A DNA stretch of 64,000 nucleotides from CAZWRV01 sp964636325 (GCA_964636325.1 CAZWRV010000003.1:67096-131095); one strand, 5' to 3'; positions 15,801 to 23,905 are shown, counted from the stretch's first letter. Numbers and translations: made by a program. The notes: generated by a model from the letters alone, not told the origin.

Positions 15801-17367
15801 CATCTTCGACGAGACAAGCGGTTTCTTCACTGGAGTGAAGAGCATGCTCCCCAACCTGGACCGCAGGCCGCTCCTGCGCTGCAGGATGGACAACTTCTCC
15901 GTTCCATCGGTGGAGCCGAAGATGCCTGCTGCGGAAATGGCCACGGGCGTCTACAGGTTCCGTGGGCTCTTTCAGGCGCCGCAGGAGGGAGTCTACAGCC
16001 TCCGCGTGAATTCCTGCGGCCCCGTCGTCCTGAAAATCGGCGGACAGGGCGTCATATCCGCCGACGGGCTGTATGGCCTCTCGCAGAAGGACCGCTTCGG
16101 CCAGGCCGTCCTCAAGGCGGGGTTGCAGGAAATCGAACTCGTCGTCTGCGATCCCATCTTCTGGAAAGGCAGGCGGGAGGAGCCATACAGGATCGAAGTC
16201 GCCGTCATGCCGCCAGACGAAAAAGAATACCTTCCGCTGCGGAATTCGCAGATATTCACCTCGGAGACCGATCTGAAGCCGCCCGAACCGCCGAAGATTC
16301 CTGCCGGAAAAACCGTTACCGCCGGCAAGCTCCTGCCCGGGCTCGTAATGAAATGCTACGACCGCAGCCTAAGGCTGTCCGACATTCCGCCGGACGGCCT
16401 CCCGCTTGAAATGCTGACACCCGAGGAGGGTGAAAAGCCGTATTCTGTCCGGCCGATCCTCGACTTAGAGGAGAACAACTTCGCCGGACGACTCATGGTC
16501 TGTGAAGGATTCCTGCTCATCAACGAGGGCGGGACATATGAGTTCCGCCTCGACGGAAAGGGCGCAAACATGCTTGTCGTAGACGGCATCGAGATCGCGT
16601 CCAACCGCCTGAATAAATCATCGCCGTCCAGGCAGATAAACCTCGAGCCCGGCCTCCACAGCTTCTCGCTCCGAATGTCCAAGAGCCTTCCGATCTGCGA
16701 GGTCAGGCTCCCCGGCGGAAACACCTTCGAAACTCTCCCGTCCGGAATCTTCGCGCGTCCCGCGGACACCGAGTTCTTCGACGACGGACGCCTGATCGCC
16801 TCCATCGACTGCGAACGGCTCGAAGGCGAGAAGACTGACATCGTCAGCACCTCGGGGGCGACGGCGGCCGTCCACGGAGGCGAGACACAGGACGGCAAGG
16901 TCGGCAAATGCTTCAAGATGAAGGCCTGGCGGTCGAGGATGACCCTTTCAAACCTCGCGATGCCGGAAAACGAGCTCTCCCTGTTCTACTGGTGCAGGAT
17001 TGACAGGCCGAAGGAATCGGCCGTCATCGCCGCCGGCCCCTCCAAGCCGCACGCCTCAATGAGGAAGTTCAAACTTAACGCCGAATTTTTCGACGGCTCC
17101 GAATCCGAGGTAAGCTGCGACCTCTCCGATCTCGGCATAAAGGCCGGAGACTGGTTCAACATCGCACTCTCTTTCGGCGACAAGCTTGAAATCTTTATCA
17201 ACGGCGAGCCGCGCGGGTCTGCCCCCAAGCCATCAAAGGGCCGTAGCATAAGGCTCAAGGAGATGACCCTCTTCGCCAACTTCGACGGCGCAGTCGACAA
17301 CGTCAGAATCTTCAACAAGGCCCTGGATGCCGCCGCAGTCGAAGGGCTGATCATGAGCTCGAAATAA
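12820..17367 (+). CDS. secreted heparinase II/III-like protein with CHB, two PA14-like and LamG-like domains
   Basis: A 1515-residue exported protein. The signal peptide is MLPLLLLLSAPIAAQ. Residues about 60-410 look like the alpha/alpha toroid of polysaccharide lyases, and 440-830 like the heparinase II/III beta-sandwich (ARNETYFDGADSPDCGDFQ). A chitobiase-C-terminal-like module follows (YTLDNSEPSES, about 920-970), then two PA14-like domains (about 985-1140 and 1175-1320) and a LamG-like sandwich (about 1330-1510). It should cleave uronic-acid polysaccharide outside the cell, with the other modules binding glycan. An ATG at 12633 with a perfect ribosome site is also in frame but would add 62 residues, largely R1 repeat, before the signal peptide. 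I prefer 12820 although its own ribosome site is weak. Confidence 0.75.
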   Translation: MLPLLLLLSAPIAAQENLSGTAQPEYRGRFTPDAEYVLSGGFEERLPQLPPMPDREVPGAEGFRPEMISKVPPPGTHPRVLLSPEDVDAIRKKIALGDKADSVFRRAFEELKLQAAGKSGMHDPMRSKAFLALVTNDEALGREAAAELAGRAAYLEPALDILNSHEGTKGFRDNWWYYTRTTVRAVGGTPYKDAFEKGQVKELAAKGVDFSDDPWDPSFLHAYDYAFMFMSDEQKALVRRVIGKLIGNRYAPLMALPGHMAVNFETGEGQDFLLLALAIEGEEGYDPRILQVYSARLRDKLAYDISPDGILYERARGFVPHLAVMAAGRRDPEILAHKRLRAYLYACAQDARKPYFSGKPQHAKRGNQELQVARSWRCGGGGATSHDNILACLWILKPLYPGDQVIDFLYKSRLKDNGLMPGPEGVFRGAWQFNNRRDMDLILAAACDGIRGGDGALIDYDGADAIPEPMRSTVQLDFKDIQRGVAVSRCGWDQDSAIVRFEARNETYFDGADSPDCGDFQLFSHGVSWSPWLGPDKSSYFRNMVLVDGLAGSSPPVSGRLIDAINSQYASTFVSDAADQYNWSLARGNFYLWHGLLKDGGLHVRGDSWTLAPYETARSWELPFQKASRAFFQGFAHLDWGACLGETRGPNFLVRRNDLVHVFRTLHLARGAKPYLLILDDIAKDGRPHRFDWLFNTGPDIVLCKADSAAPGSGKSGGALEPEGTDIILSVADLAPERFAAGGGFRGTYGATYSREPRKGAPMLLVRVLNCNSSSPYPLPCYEETDMEGAVAKRIRVTAFSADPSYKILIFPFLFGDALPRTEWSADRSKLNVTIDDVTDSYTFAKGEGGRTLLAMGRGGKPLCSTPAGPPQPVLDTAVGWAPEPGRESELRRILISGDTQVGFRPPPIGTVIRYTLDNSEPSESSTAYAQPFVVGRTCVLKAKTFAYHWPFQNGNSSETTAVSFEKMLPADPAAAPAQLRPGVACEMYEARKTIFDETSGFFTGVKSMLPNLDRRPLLRCRMDNFSVPSVEPKMPAAEMATGVYRFRGLFQAPQEGVYSLRVNSCGPVVLKIGGQGVISADGLYGLSQKDRFGQAVLKAGLQEIELVVCDPIFWKGRREEPYRIEVAVMPPDEKEYLPLRNSQIFTSETDLKPPEPPKIPAGKTVTAGKLLPGLVMKCYDRSLRLSDIPPDGLPLEMLTPEEGEKPYSVRPILDLEENNFAGRLMVCEGFLLINEGGTYEFRLDGKGANMLVVDGIEIASNRLNKSSPSRQINLEPGLHSFSLRMSKSLPICEVRLPGGNTFETLPSGIFARPADTEFFDDGRLIASIDCERLEGEKTDIVSTSGATAAVHGGETQDGKVGKCFKMKAWRSRMTLSNLAMPENELSLFYWCRIDRPKESAVIAAGPSKPHASMRKFKLNAEFFDGSESEVSCDLSDLGIKAGDWFNIALSFGDKLEIFINGEPRGSAPKPSKGRSIRLKEMTLFANFDGAVDNVRIFNKALDAAAVEGLIMSSK

Positions 17368-17416
17368 ACGATCTGATGCCTCTGCCTTTTTCATTTACCC
17401 CCGTTGCTATATTCAG

Positions 17417-18112
17417 TTAAGAATGCGGCCGGAATACAACCGTAAGATAGAGGTTGCGGATACCGTACCTGTCCAGCGGGATCAGAACTGCATGATCCTC
17501 TTTGAGCCCGGCAGGAAATGCGATCGAGACAGGAACCTCTCCAGTAATGGCCCCCTCCCCTCCGCACCTGTAGCATTCGTAAGGGCCGATGCCGCCGTGT
17601 CCGCGGCATGTCGGACAAACGGCACGGACGGGAACCATGACGCGGGCATGCCCGCCATGGCGCGCCTGTTCCATGCTTATAGGAACCTCCAGCGTCAGAT
17701 TCTTCACAGGCTTGGATTTAGGCCGTTCAATATTGGAGAAATTATCCCAAAGCCAATCGAAAACCTCGTCGAACGACGGAGAAAAAGATTGAAACGATCT
17801 TATTGGCGAAATAGCATGCGGGCGCGACATTAAATCTTCTGGAACCAGCGGCTCCGCCACGTCGGCGCCCGGGCAATGATCCAGGATCACTGGATCAAGC
17901 CCGCGAAGTTCAGAGAGGCGCTCGTCGTACTGCCGCCGCCGATTCTCGTTGCCGAGGACCGAATACGCCTCCTGTATATCCTGAAACTGCCTCGTTCCAC
18001 CGCCGTAACGGTCGGGATGCGTTTCCTTTGCAAGCCGTCGGTACGCTGCTTTTATGTCCTCCTGGCTGGCATCGGAAGCAATGCCTAAAATAGCATAATA
18101 ACTTTTGGCCAT
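17417..18112 (-). CDS. short DnaJ-type co-chaperone
   Basis: A 231-residue J-protein. The J domain is residues 3-67 with the HPD triad (KETHPDRYGG), which stimulates DnaK ATPase. After a linker there is a substrate-binding-like segment interrupted by only two CxxCxGxG-type repeats (CPTCRGHGG and CYRCGGEG). Canonical DnaJ has four and is about 375 residues, so half the zinc finger and the second C-terminal domain are missing. GGAGG precedes the ATG. It lies 12 bp after hsp20 and is clearly in the same operon, pointing to a stress role beside the small heat-shock protein. Confidence 0.88.
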   Translation of the reverse strand: MAKSYYAILGIASDASQEDIKAAYRRLAKETHPDRYGGGTRQFQDIQEAYSVLGNENRRRQYDERLSELRGLDPVILDHCPGADVAEPLVPEDLMSRPHAISPIRSFQSFSPSFDEVFDWLWDNFSNIERPKSKPVKNLTLEVPISMEQARHGGHARVMVPVRAVCPTCRGHGGIGPYECYRCGGEGAITGEVPVSIAFPAGLKEDHAVLIPLDRYGIRNLYLTVVFRPHS

Positions 18113-18124
18113 GGAAAACCTCCA

Positions 18125-18697
18125 TCAGACGCTTTTGACTTCGATTTTTTTCACTTCCGATTTGGGCAATGCCTTCCTCGGCATGGTCACGGTCAATACG
18201 CCCTTTTTAAATGTCGCCTTCACATTCTCCTGATCTGCATCTTCAGGAAGGTGCAGCACCCTCTTGAATGAGCCATAAGTGCGCTCCATCCGGTAGTAAT
18301 TCCTTTCCTTTTCCTCCTTTTCCTGCTTTTTTTCCCCGCTGATGGTCAGGATGTCGTTGGCAATTTCCACATTGACATCATTTTCGTCAACGCCTGGAAT
18401 CTCCACTGTGATTGTATATTCATTTTCGCTGGCCCCTAGGTCAAGCGTGGGCTTGAGCATGCCTTCAGCCTGAGGCGAGGAAAACAAAGACCGGTCGAAG
18501 GCCAATGGAGCCAGCCCGAAACTACGAAACGCTTGGTCAAATAGCCGATCAATCTCCTGGTGGAAATGAAGAAGCGGATGGACGGGCGCACTAATCTGCC
18601 CCTTTGCATCTTCACGCTTAACAGGCGACGTCTTGCCGGCATCCTCCTCCTCCTCTTTCTTGAACCAATTCCAAGGAATCCATTTTTTGATGTCCAT
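18125..18697 (-). CDS. Hsp20 / alpha-crystallin small heat-shock protein
   Basis: A 190-residue protein with the alpha-crystallin domain at about residues 80-178. The ITVEIPGVDENDVNVEI strand pair, an extended charged loop (KKQEKEEKERNYYRMER) and the closing GVLTVTMPR motif are visible. The N-terminus is unusually charged (KKEEEEDAG), with a His-rich amphipathic segment near residue 40. Such proteins hold unfolding clients in the cytoplasm for refolding by DnaK/DnaJ. AGGAGG lies six bases before the ATG. It heads an operon with the DnaJ-like gene; no CIRCE element was seen upstream. Confidence 0.93.
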   Translation of the reverse strand: MDIKKWIPWNWFKKEEEEDAGKTSPVKREDAKGQISAPVHPLLHFHQEIDRLFDQAFRSFGLAPLAFDRSLFSSPQAEGMLKPTLDLGASENEYTITVEIPGVDENDVNVEIANDILTISGEKKQEKEEKERNYYRMERTYGSFKRVLHLPEDADQENVKATFKKGVLTVTMPRKALPKSEVKKIEVKSV

Positions 18698-18698
18698 T

Positions 18699-18791
18699 TT
18701 AAACCTCCTGCCGATTGGTCTTGATTTTGTTCTTTTCTGCGATGAAAATCCACATTATCATCAGCCCGATCAACATCAGGTCATGGCGCAT
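18699..18791 (-). CDS. possible 30-residue membrane peptide upstream of hsp20
   Basis: An open frame of 30 codons: a charged start (MRHD), a 14-residue hydrophobic stretch (LMLIGLMIMWIFIA) and a basic tail (EKNKIKTNRQEV). Its stop lies within the hsp20 leader, one base before the hsp20 ATG, and it contains hsp20's own AGGAGG. GGGAGG occurs upstream but only a few bases from the ATG, which is poor spacing. It could be a small membrane protein or leader peptide coupled to hsp20, or chance. Confidence 0.3.
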   Translation of the reverse strand: MRHDLMLIGLMIMWIFIAEKNKIKTNRQEV

Positions 18792-19215
18792 CACCTCCCC
18801 AACGCTTCCATTATCCGCAAAACCGTAAATCCATATGCCATTCAATAGCAATGCCTTGATCGCAGCAGGCTAAAACATCATCCTTGATTTTGCTCCGATA
18901 ATTCCCATCGTATAAATTTTGAAAGAGCAAAAATCTTGCCAGATATTTTTATATAATACGCATCATGTTGATTATGAGAGAGATATGATTGCATTAATTT
19001 TCCTGGCTGAATTTTATGGCAAGCGCCAATCTGTCCCATCCTGCATGCCGTCTGTGAAAAATTTGTCACATTTCCCCGACAAATATCAATGTTGAAAAGA
19101 GCGTAAGCATAAAATGACCCCATGGGCGGCCGGTGTTGCCGCTGGCGTACAAACTGACCGGGGTTGCGGGTCATCCCCATGCGCAATTTTCAGCCTAAAG
19201 GAGCATACCTTGGAG
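18792..19215. other. intergenic region without recognised gene
   Basis: AT-rich around 18850-19000 (a stretch reading ATATTTTTATATAATACGC near 18940), presumably holding the leftward heat-shock promoter. I found no CIRCE palindrome, tRNA or open frame with a ribosome site. Confidence 0.4.
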
Positions 19216-19272
19216 TATTTCCCACTGTTTTTAGCCTCTTCACGTGGCGCGGGCCGGAAAATCTGAATTCGC
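19216..19272 (+). repeat. R1 repeat, right-half copy
   Basis: TTTCCCACTGTTTTTAGCC through GGCCGGAAAATCTGAATTC matches the right half of R1 as seen at 12760-12809. The left half is absent. It lies 55 bp before the serpin start. Confidence 0.55.
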
Positions 19273-19327
19273 GATGCTAACTTATTCCGTTTTCGGAAAA
19301 GTCTTATGCTTGAATAGGAGGTCTGAC

Positions 19328-20533
19328 ATGAAGATGCCGGTGCTCGGTATCATTGCGGCGCTCTCATGCGGCAATCTTGTTTGCGGGGCCGAGGCGCCCG
19401 GAGGCGGCACTGCTTCGGAAGCCGGCGGCGGCGAATTCGCTTTCACCCTCTATTCCAAGGTGGCTTCAGGGAAGGTGGGCAATGTGTTCCTGTCGCCATA
19501 CAGCGTGTCGACCGCGCTCACCATGGCCTATGCCGGCGCCGCGGGCGAAACCGAGAAGCAGATGGCGAAGGCCCTCCGCTTAAGCGGGGAGAAGAGCAGG
19601 ATATTCCAAGACTGCTCTGTTTTGCAGAAGAAGATAAACGCGGACGACGGCAAGGGGATTCAGCTCCGCGCCGCGAACGCGCTCTGGCTCCAGAAAGGGC
19701 ATAAGTTCCTCGACGCCTATCTCAAGACCATGAATGGCTTTTTCGACGGCGCCCTTAAGGAGGCCGACTTCCGCGCCGACTGCGGGGGCGCCCGGAAGGC
19801 GATCAACTCATGGGCCGAGGAGAAGACCGAGCGGAAGATAAAGGACCTAATTCCACCTAAGATTCTCGATCCGATGACGAGGCTGGTCATAACCAACGCA
19901 GTATATTTCAAGGGCGAATGGAAGAGCAGGTTCAACAAGGAGTTCAACAAGGAAATGCCGTTCAATGTCTCCGAGGGGAGGATTGTCCCCGCCCAGATGA
20001 TGCGGCAGGAGCTGGGCTGCCAGTATTGCGAGGACGACAAAGTCCAGATGCTGGCGCTGCCATACAAGGGCCAAGCGGCCATGTATGTGATCCTCCCCAG
20101 GGAGATGAACGGAATCGCCGATCTGGAAAAGAACATCACGGCCGCGAAGTTCGCGGAATGGAGGAAGGCGCTCGCAACCAAAAATGTCCAGCTAATGCTG
20201 CCCAAGTTCAAGATCGACGACAAGTACAAGCTCAACGAATATCTCAAGGCGATGGGCATGGAGGACGCATTCGCCCCCACGGCAGACTTCTCCGGCATCG
20301 ACGGGTTAAAAGACCTTTACATCTCGGCAGTGCTGCACAAGACTTTCGCGGACGTGAACGAGGAGGGAACCGAGGCCGCGGCCGCAACGGCTGTCGTCAT
20401 GCGGGAAAAGTCGGCTGCGCCGTCGCAGAAGATTGTCTTCAAGGCCGACCATCCGTTCATTTTCCTCATCGTCCATGAGACGACCGGCGAGATACTCTTC
20501 ATAGGCAGGCTGGCAATGCCGGAAGCCGGCTGA
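19328..20533 (+). CDS. exported serpin (inhibitory type, predicted P1 Lys)
   Basis: A 401-residue serpin, a suicide inhibitor of serine or cysteine proteases. It has a signal peptide (about residues 1-22), the NVFLSPYSVSTALTMAYAGA helix-B signature, NAVYFKGEWKSRF (strand 3A) and DHPFIFLIVHETTGEILFIGR near the end. The hinge NEEGTEAAAATA fits the small-residue P15-P9 rule of inhibitory serpins. Counting from it puts Lys-Ser at P1-P1' (REKSAAP), which predicts trypsin-like targets. AGGAGG precedes the chosen ATG at ideal distance. It stands alone. A gut bacterium could use it against host or competitor proteases. Confidence 0.93.
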   Translation: MKMPVLGIIAALSCGNLVCGAEAPGGGTASEAGGGEFAFTLYSKVASGKVGNVFLSPYSVSTALTMAYAGAAGETEKQMAKALRLSGEKSRIFQDCSVLQKKINADDGKGIQLRAANALWLQKGHKFLDAYLKTMNGFFDGALKEADFRADCGGARKAINSWAEEKTERKIKDLIPPKILDPMTRLVITNAVYFKGEWKSRFNKEFNKEMPFNVSEGRIVPAQMMRQELGCQYCEDDKVQMLALPYKGQAAMYVILPREMNGIADLEKNITAAKFAEWRKALATKNVQLMLPKFKIDDKYKLNEYLKAMGMEDAFAPTADFSGIDGLKDLYISAVLHKTFADVNEEGTEAAAATAVVMREKSAAPSQKIVFKADHPFIFLIVHETTGEILFIGRLAMPEAG

Positions 20534-20540
20534 AGCCGGC
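20525..20540 (+). terminator. hairpin enclosing the serpin stop codon
   Basis: GCCGGC-TGAA-GCCGGC: a six-base GC stem with the TGA stop in its tetraloop. No T-run follows. Confidence 0.4.
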
Positions 20541-20657
20541 AGATACTTACAGCGGCGGTTTGCATAAGCGCATATCGGACGCTAGATTACAAGTCCGTTC
20601 AAATCAAATATTAATCTTAATCGCAGCCGATAATGGCCGCTCACAGTTCGGACTCAT

Positions 20658-21572
20658 ATGGACTTTTGGTGCGACATACGGATTGAGACCGGCGCAAAGT
20701 ATCTTGCCGGAGCGCAGAAGTCCTTGAACCTGAAGGTCAAGGACTGGTGCGTCGTGCGCAAGGACAGGGTCGTCGACTACGGCCAGATCGTCAACATCTT
20801 CGAGAACAAGAAGCCGGAGGAGCCGCTCGCGCCGGAGATGCCGGTCGTGGAGCGCAAGGCCACCGTCCTCGACCAGAGCAAGGCCAACGAGAACCTGATG
20901 AGGGCGAAGTCCGCGTTCCGGACGGCGGTCCAGTATATCCAGAACCTCAAGCTGCCGATGAAGCTCCTCAACAGCCACTACTCCTTCGACATGAAGCTGG
21001 TGACCTTCCAGTTCACGGCGCCGGGGCGGGTCGACTTCAGGGAGCTGGTCAAGCAGCTCTCGCACAGCCTCAACACCAGGATCGACCTGAGGCAGATAGG
21101 CGTCCGCGACGAGACCGCTATAATCGGAGGACTTGGCGTCTGCGGGATGCACATCTGCTGCAACCGATTTCTCCGCAAGTTCGACTCCATAAACGTCAAG
21201 ATGGCGAAGGAGCAGGACCTCTCGCTCAACCCCAACAACATCTCCGGCATCTGCGGAAGGCTCAAGTGCTGCCTGAAATACGAGCACGAAGGCTATCTCA
21301 TCCTCGACAAGGGCATGCCCAGGCGCGGCGCGCTCTGCGAGTGCGGCGAGGGCCGTGGGCGCGTCATAGACAGGAACCTCCTCACCCAGAAGGTGACTCT
21401 CCAGCTAGAGGAAACCCAGAAGAACATCACGCTCCCCAAGGAGGAGATGCGGGTCGTTTATCCGGAGAAATACAAGATCCAGGCTCCCGCCGCCGAATCC
21501 GACGACCTCTTCGAAGGCCTCACCGCCGAGGACAAGAAGCTGCTGAAAGAACTAAGCGACGAGAACGCATGA
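20658..21572 (+). CDS. PSP1-domain (YaaT/RicT-like) protein
   Basis: A 304-residue cytoplasmic protein of the PSP1/YaaT family. The family core runs from about residue 15 to 235, with the Cys-rich signature GLGVCGMHICC (about 156-166) and GICGRLKCCLKYE (about 196-208). In Bacillus RicT the equivalent cysteines help bind iron-sulfur clusters in a complex that affects RNA processing and phosphorelay. The acidic C-terminal tail (about 275-304) is not conserved in that family as far as I know. The ribosome site is weak. In many bacteria the gene is near DNA polymerase subunits; here it stands alone, ending 19 bp before repeat R4. Confidence 0.88.
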   Translation: MDFWCDIRIETGAKYLAGAQKSLNLKVKDWCVVRKDRVVDYGQIVNIFENKKPEEPLAPEMPVVERKATVLDQSKANENLMRAKSAFRTAVQYIQNLKLPMKLLNSHYSFDMKLVTFQFTAPGRVDFRELVKQLSHSLNTRIDLRQIGVRDETAIIGGLGVCGMHICCNRFLRKFDSINVKMAKEQDLSLNPNNISGICGRLKCCLKYEHEGYLILDKGMPRRGALCECGEGRGRVIDRNLLTQKVTLQLEETQKNITLPKEEMRVVYPEKYKIQAPAAESDDLFEGLTAEDKKLLKELSDENA

Positions 21573-21591
21573 ATTTGCCATGCCGCTCCGG

Positions 21592-21768
21592 AAGGGACTA
21601 GGTTTTTCCCTGCGGGAAAAAGGCGCCCTTGCGGCGCGCAGGTAGCTTGCGCGCACCGCGCGCAAAGGGCAAACTCTGCATACGAGTAATGCTGTGTTAT
21701 GTTGCTTGCGCGCGGCGCGCGCAAACTACTTTTGGTAAAAACGTTTTCCAAGTTTTTTTAAGGGACTA
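21592..21768. repeat. R4 repeat, unit C plus 9-bp remnant
   Basis: A third copy of the 171-bp unit (168 bp here), more than 95% identical to unit A by eye. It is followed at 21760-21768 by AAGGGACTA, the first nine bases of another unit, directly in front of an ATG. The nine bases could be the stub of a lost tandem unit or a target duplication. Confidence 0.85.
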
Positions 21769-23787
21769 ATGTGCCCGCGATCTTCCACCCAGCTTAAAAA
21801 GGCGAAGCCGACTCAGCGCCGCATGGACTTGAAATCCCTCTTTGTGCTTCTTCTCGCCGCCTTCGTCTTCCTTTTCCCGATCAAATACGGCACGATAACA
21901 GGCGTTCCCGAGCTGCCGTATCTGCCGACGGACTTCGCGACCTGGATATTCTTCACGTTCTGTTCGGCGATGTTCCCCGTGGGGGCGGGAGCGCTTCTGC
22001 TGATTGCGCTTCTGCTTTTCCGCCGGCCGTCGGCATTCGACGTCAAGGGTGTGATTGCGGCAGCCTTTCTCGCGCTGGCCTTCGTCTCGATGATCGGAGC
22101 GGTGCGTGCGAGCGTCTTCGACTTCGCGATACTCCATGTCTGCCACTTCTTCGGCCTGGCCGCGTTCTCGCTGTGCGCATGGTGCGTGCTTGAGGATCGG
22201 CCGGAAGCCGGCAGGATGCTCCTCTATGCGGTGTTCCTCTCGGCGCTCATCGCGGTAGTCATGGGGTTCCACCAGATGCTGTGGGGGTTCCAGCAGAACC
22301 TGGACTACATCTACGAGCGCGAGCTTGAGACAGGCATGAAGATAACCGGGAACCTGCGCGGCCGCATGGAGCAGACAAGAATCTTCTCCACCTTCTCCCT
22401 CTGCAACAGCTTCGCCGCGCACCTCGTCCTCACGATGCCGGCGTGCATTGTCATGATTGTCAGGGAGTTGAAGGCGGTCAAGACCGCTATCATCGTTCTT
22501 GCTACGGCCATGGTCTTCTTCGTCTTCCCGTCGTGCTCGCAGACCGCGTTCTTCTTCGTCGCCTTCGCCTATTCCACGTGCGTGGTAATAGTCCTCTTCA
22601 AGTTTCCGGAGGCGCATGCAAGATATTATTCCTGGGGGGCGGCCATCCTGGTCGGACTGGGCTTCATCTGCATGCTGAAGGGAACCTCGAGCAGGGCGGC
22701 GGTTGCGGCCTTCGGGCTTTCACTTGTCATAATGGCACTGGCCGTGGCAGCCGTGAAGTTCAGAGGCGCCGGGCTGGCGAAGATTATGGCCGGACTCCTG
22801 GTCCTCTGCATCTGCATGGCCAGCCTTTATGTGCTTACTAGCAGGGGCAGGGACGGAGGGCTGGGCCTGCCTTCGCTTTCGGTCCGCCTCGACTACGACC
22901 GCGTGGCGCTCAAGATTTTCCTGGCCGAACCCTTGCTCGGAACCGGCTGGGGCGACTTCTTCCACATGTATCCGACAATGAAGAGCTTTCCCGGAACCGA
23001 GGCGCCGCACACGCCCCATAACTTCGTCCTTGCGTTCGCCTGCGAATGCGGGATACTCGGCCTCATAGTGTCGTCGCTCGTCCTGCTGCTCCCCGTGATC
23101 CTGGTCTTCCGTGAAATGTTCAGATACAGGAATTTAGACGCGATGAACCTTGCCATCATCACCGGCTGGATCGCGTGGGGCATCCACTCCCTCTTTGATA
23201 TCAACATCGACATCCCTGGAACGGCGGGGACAGCCGTCCTGATGCTGATGTTCCTGAAGTTCAACGGCCGGCTCCCTGCGCTCCTTGAGAAGCTTGATGT
23301 CGCAAGATATCCAGGCGCATACAAGGCCGCATGGTATGCGGCGGCACTCGTGGTTTTGGTCATATGTCTCGGCGTCAGCGGCTGGCGCCTCAAAGGGGAA
23401 TACGCCTTCAACGAACTGCATTCGCTGTGCGAACCGTATCTTGGCAAGGACGAGAAATCCATGGACGAGTCTGTGAGAGTCGAACAGATAAAGTTCTGGC
23501 TGGCAAGGACCACGGCGCTCATGCCGTATTCCCCGTTCCCCTGGGCTACCGTGGGGGCATATGCGGAACGGAAAGGGGTATGGCCGCTCGGAGAGGTCTG
23601 CTACGCGAAGGCCCTCGAGCGCTCTCCCGAACGCTCCAGCTACTATTACAGGCTCGGACTTTGCCAGGCAAGGCTCGGCAAGATGGACGATGCCCTCCGG
23701 AACGTCGAGAAGGCCGCAAGGCTCTTCCCCAACGCCGAATATTCCGGCATCCTCGAGAAGATGAGGAAGGCGCCGCCCAGGGAATAG
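21769..23787 (+). CDS. O-antigen ligase/polymerase-like membrane protein with TPR tail
   Basis: A 672-residue polytopic protein with about 11-12 hydrophobic helices. The Wzy/WaaL-family loop is seen near residues 385-425: GTGWGDFFHMYP, then HTPHNFVLAFACECGILG with the H-N-x-x-L ... E-x-G pattern. It joins or polymerises polysaccharide on the periplasmic face. The last 100 residues form tetratricopeptide-like helices (CYAKALERSPERSSYYYRLG, DALRNVEKAARLFP). The ATG at 21769 has AAGGGA from the repeat remnant upstream; the ATG at 21823 (MDLKSLF) is the alternative. No other O-antigen genes adjoin. Confidence 0.8.
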   Translation: MCPRSSTQLKKAKPTQRRMDLKSLFVLLLAAFVFLFPIKYGTITGVPELPYLPTDFATWIFFTFCSAMFPVGAGALLLIALLLFRRPSAFDVKGVIAAAFLALAFVSMIGAVRASVFDFAILHVCHFFGLAAFSLCAWCVLEDRPEAGRMLLYAVFLSALIAVVMGFHQMLWGFQQNLDYIYERELETGMKITGNLRGRMEQTRIFSTFSLCNSFAAHLVLTMPACIVMIVRELKAVKTAIIVLATAMVFFVFPSCSQTAFFFVAFAYSTCVVIVLFKFPEAHARYYSWGAAILVGLGFICMLKGTSSRAAVAAFGLSLVIMALAVAAVKFRGAGLAKIMAGLLVLCICMASLYVLTSRGRDGGLGLPSLSVRLDYDRVALKIFLAEPLLGTGWGDFFHMYPTMKSFPGTEAPHTPHNFVLAFACECGILGLIVSSLVLLLPVILVFREMFRYRNLDAMNLAIITGWIAWGIHSLFDINIDIPGTAGTAVLMLMFLKFNGRLPALLEKLDVARYPGAYKAAWYAAALVVLVICLGVSGWRLKGEYAFNELHSLCEPYLGKDEKSMDESVRVEQIKFWLARTTALMPYSPFPWATVGAYAERKGVWPLGEVCYAKALERSPERSSYYYRLGLCQARLGKMDDALRNVEKAARLFPNAEYSGILEKMRKAPPRE

Positions 23788-23812
23788 TTAATCGTTATTA
23801 GTTGCTAGCTAC

Positions 23813-23870
23813 TAATCGTCTCGAATTTGTATAGAGGCACCGGCGGGTTCATCCCGGCGGTGAACATGAC
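23813..23870 (-). repeat. R3 dispersed repeat (minus copy)
   Basis: Reads, on the minus strand, from TGTTCACCGCCGGGATGAAC to CGAGACGATTAG. It faces the next copy to form an inverted pair about 35 bp apart. Confidence 0.75.
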
Positions 23871-23905
23871 TGGATTTCAGCGGAGAAAATGCCAACCTGA
23901 TCCCC

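Noticed and set aside
18850..18960. CIRCE element or sigma-32-type promoter before hsp20
   Set aside because: No TTAGCACTC-N9-GAGTGCTAA palindrome is present, and the -35/-10 candidates in the AT-rich stretch have wrong spacing.
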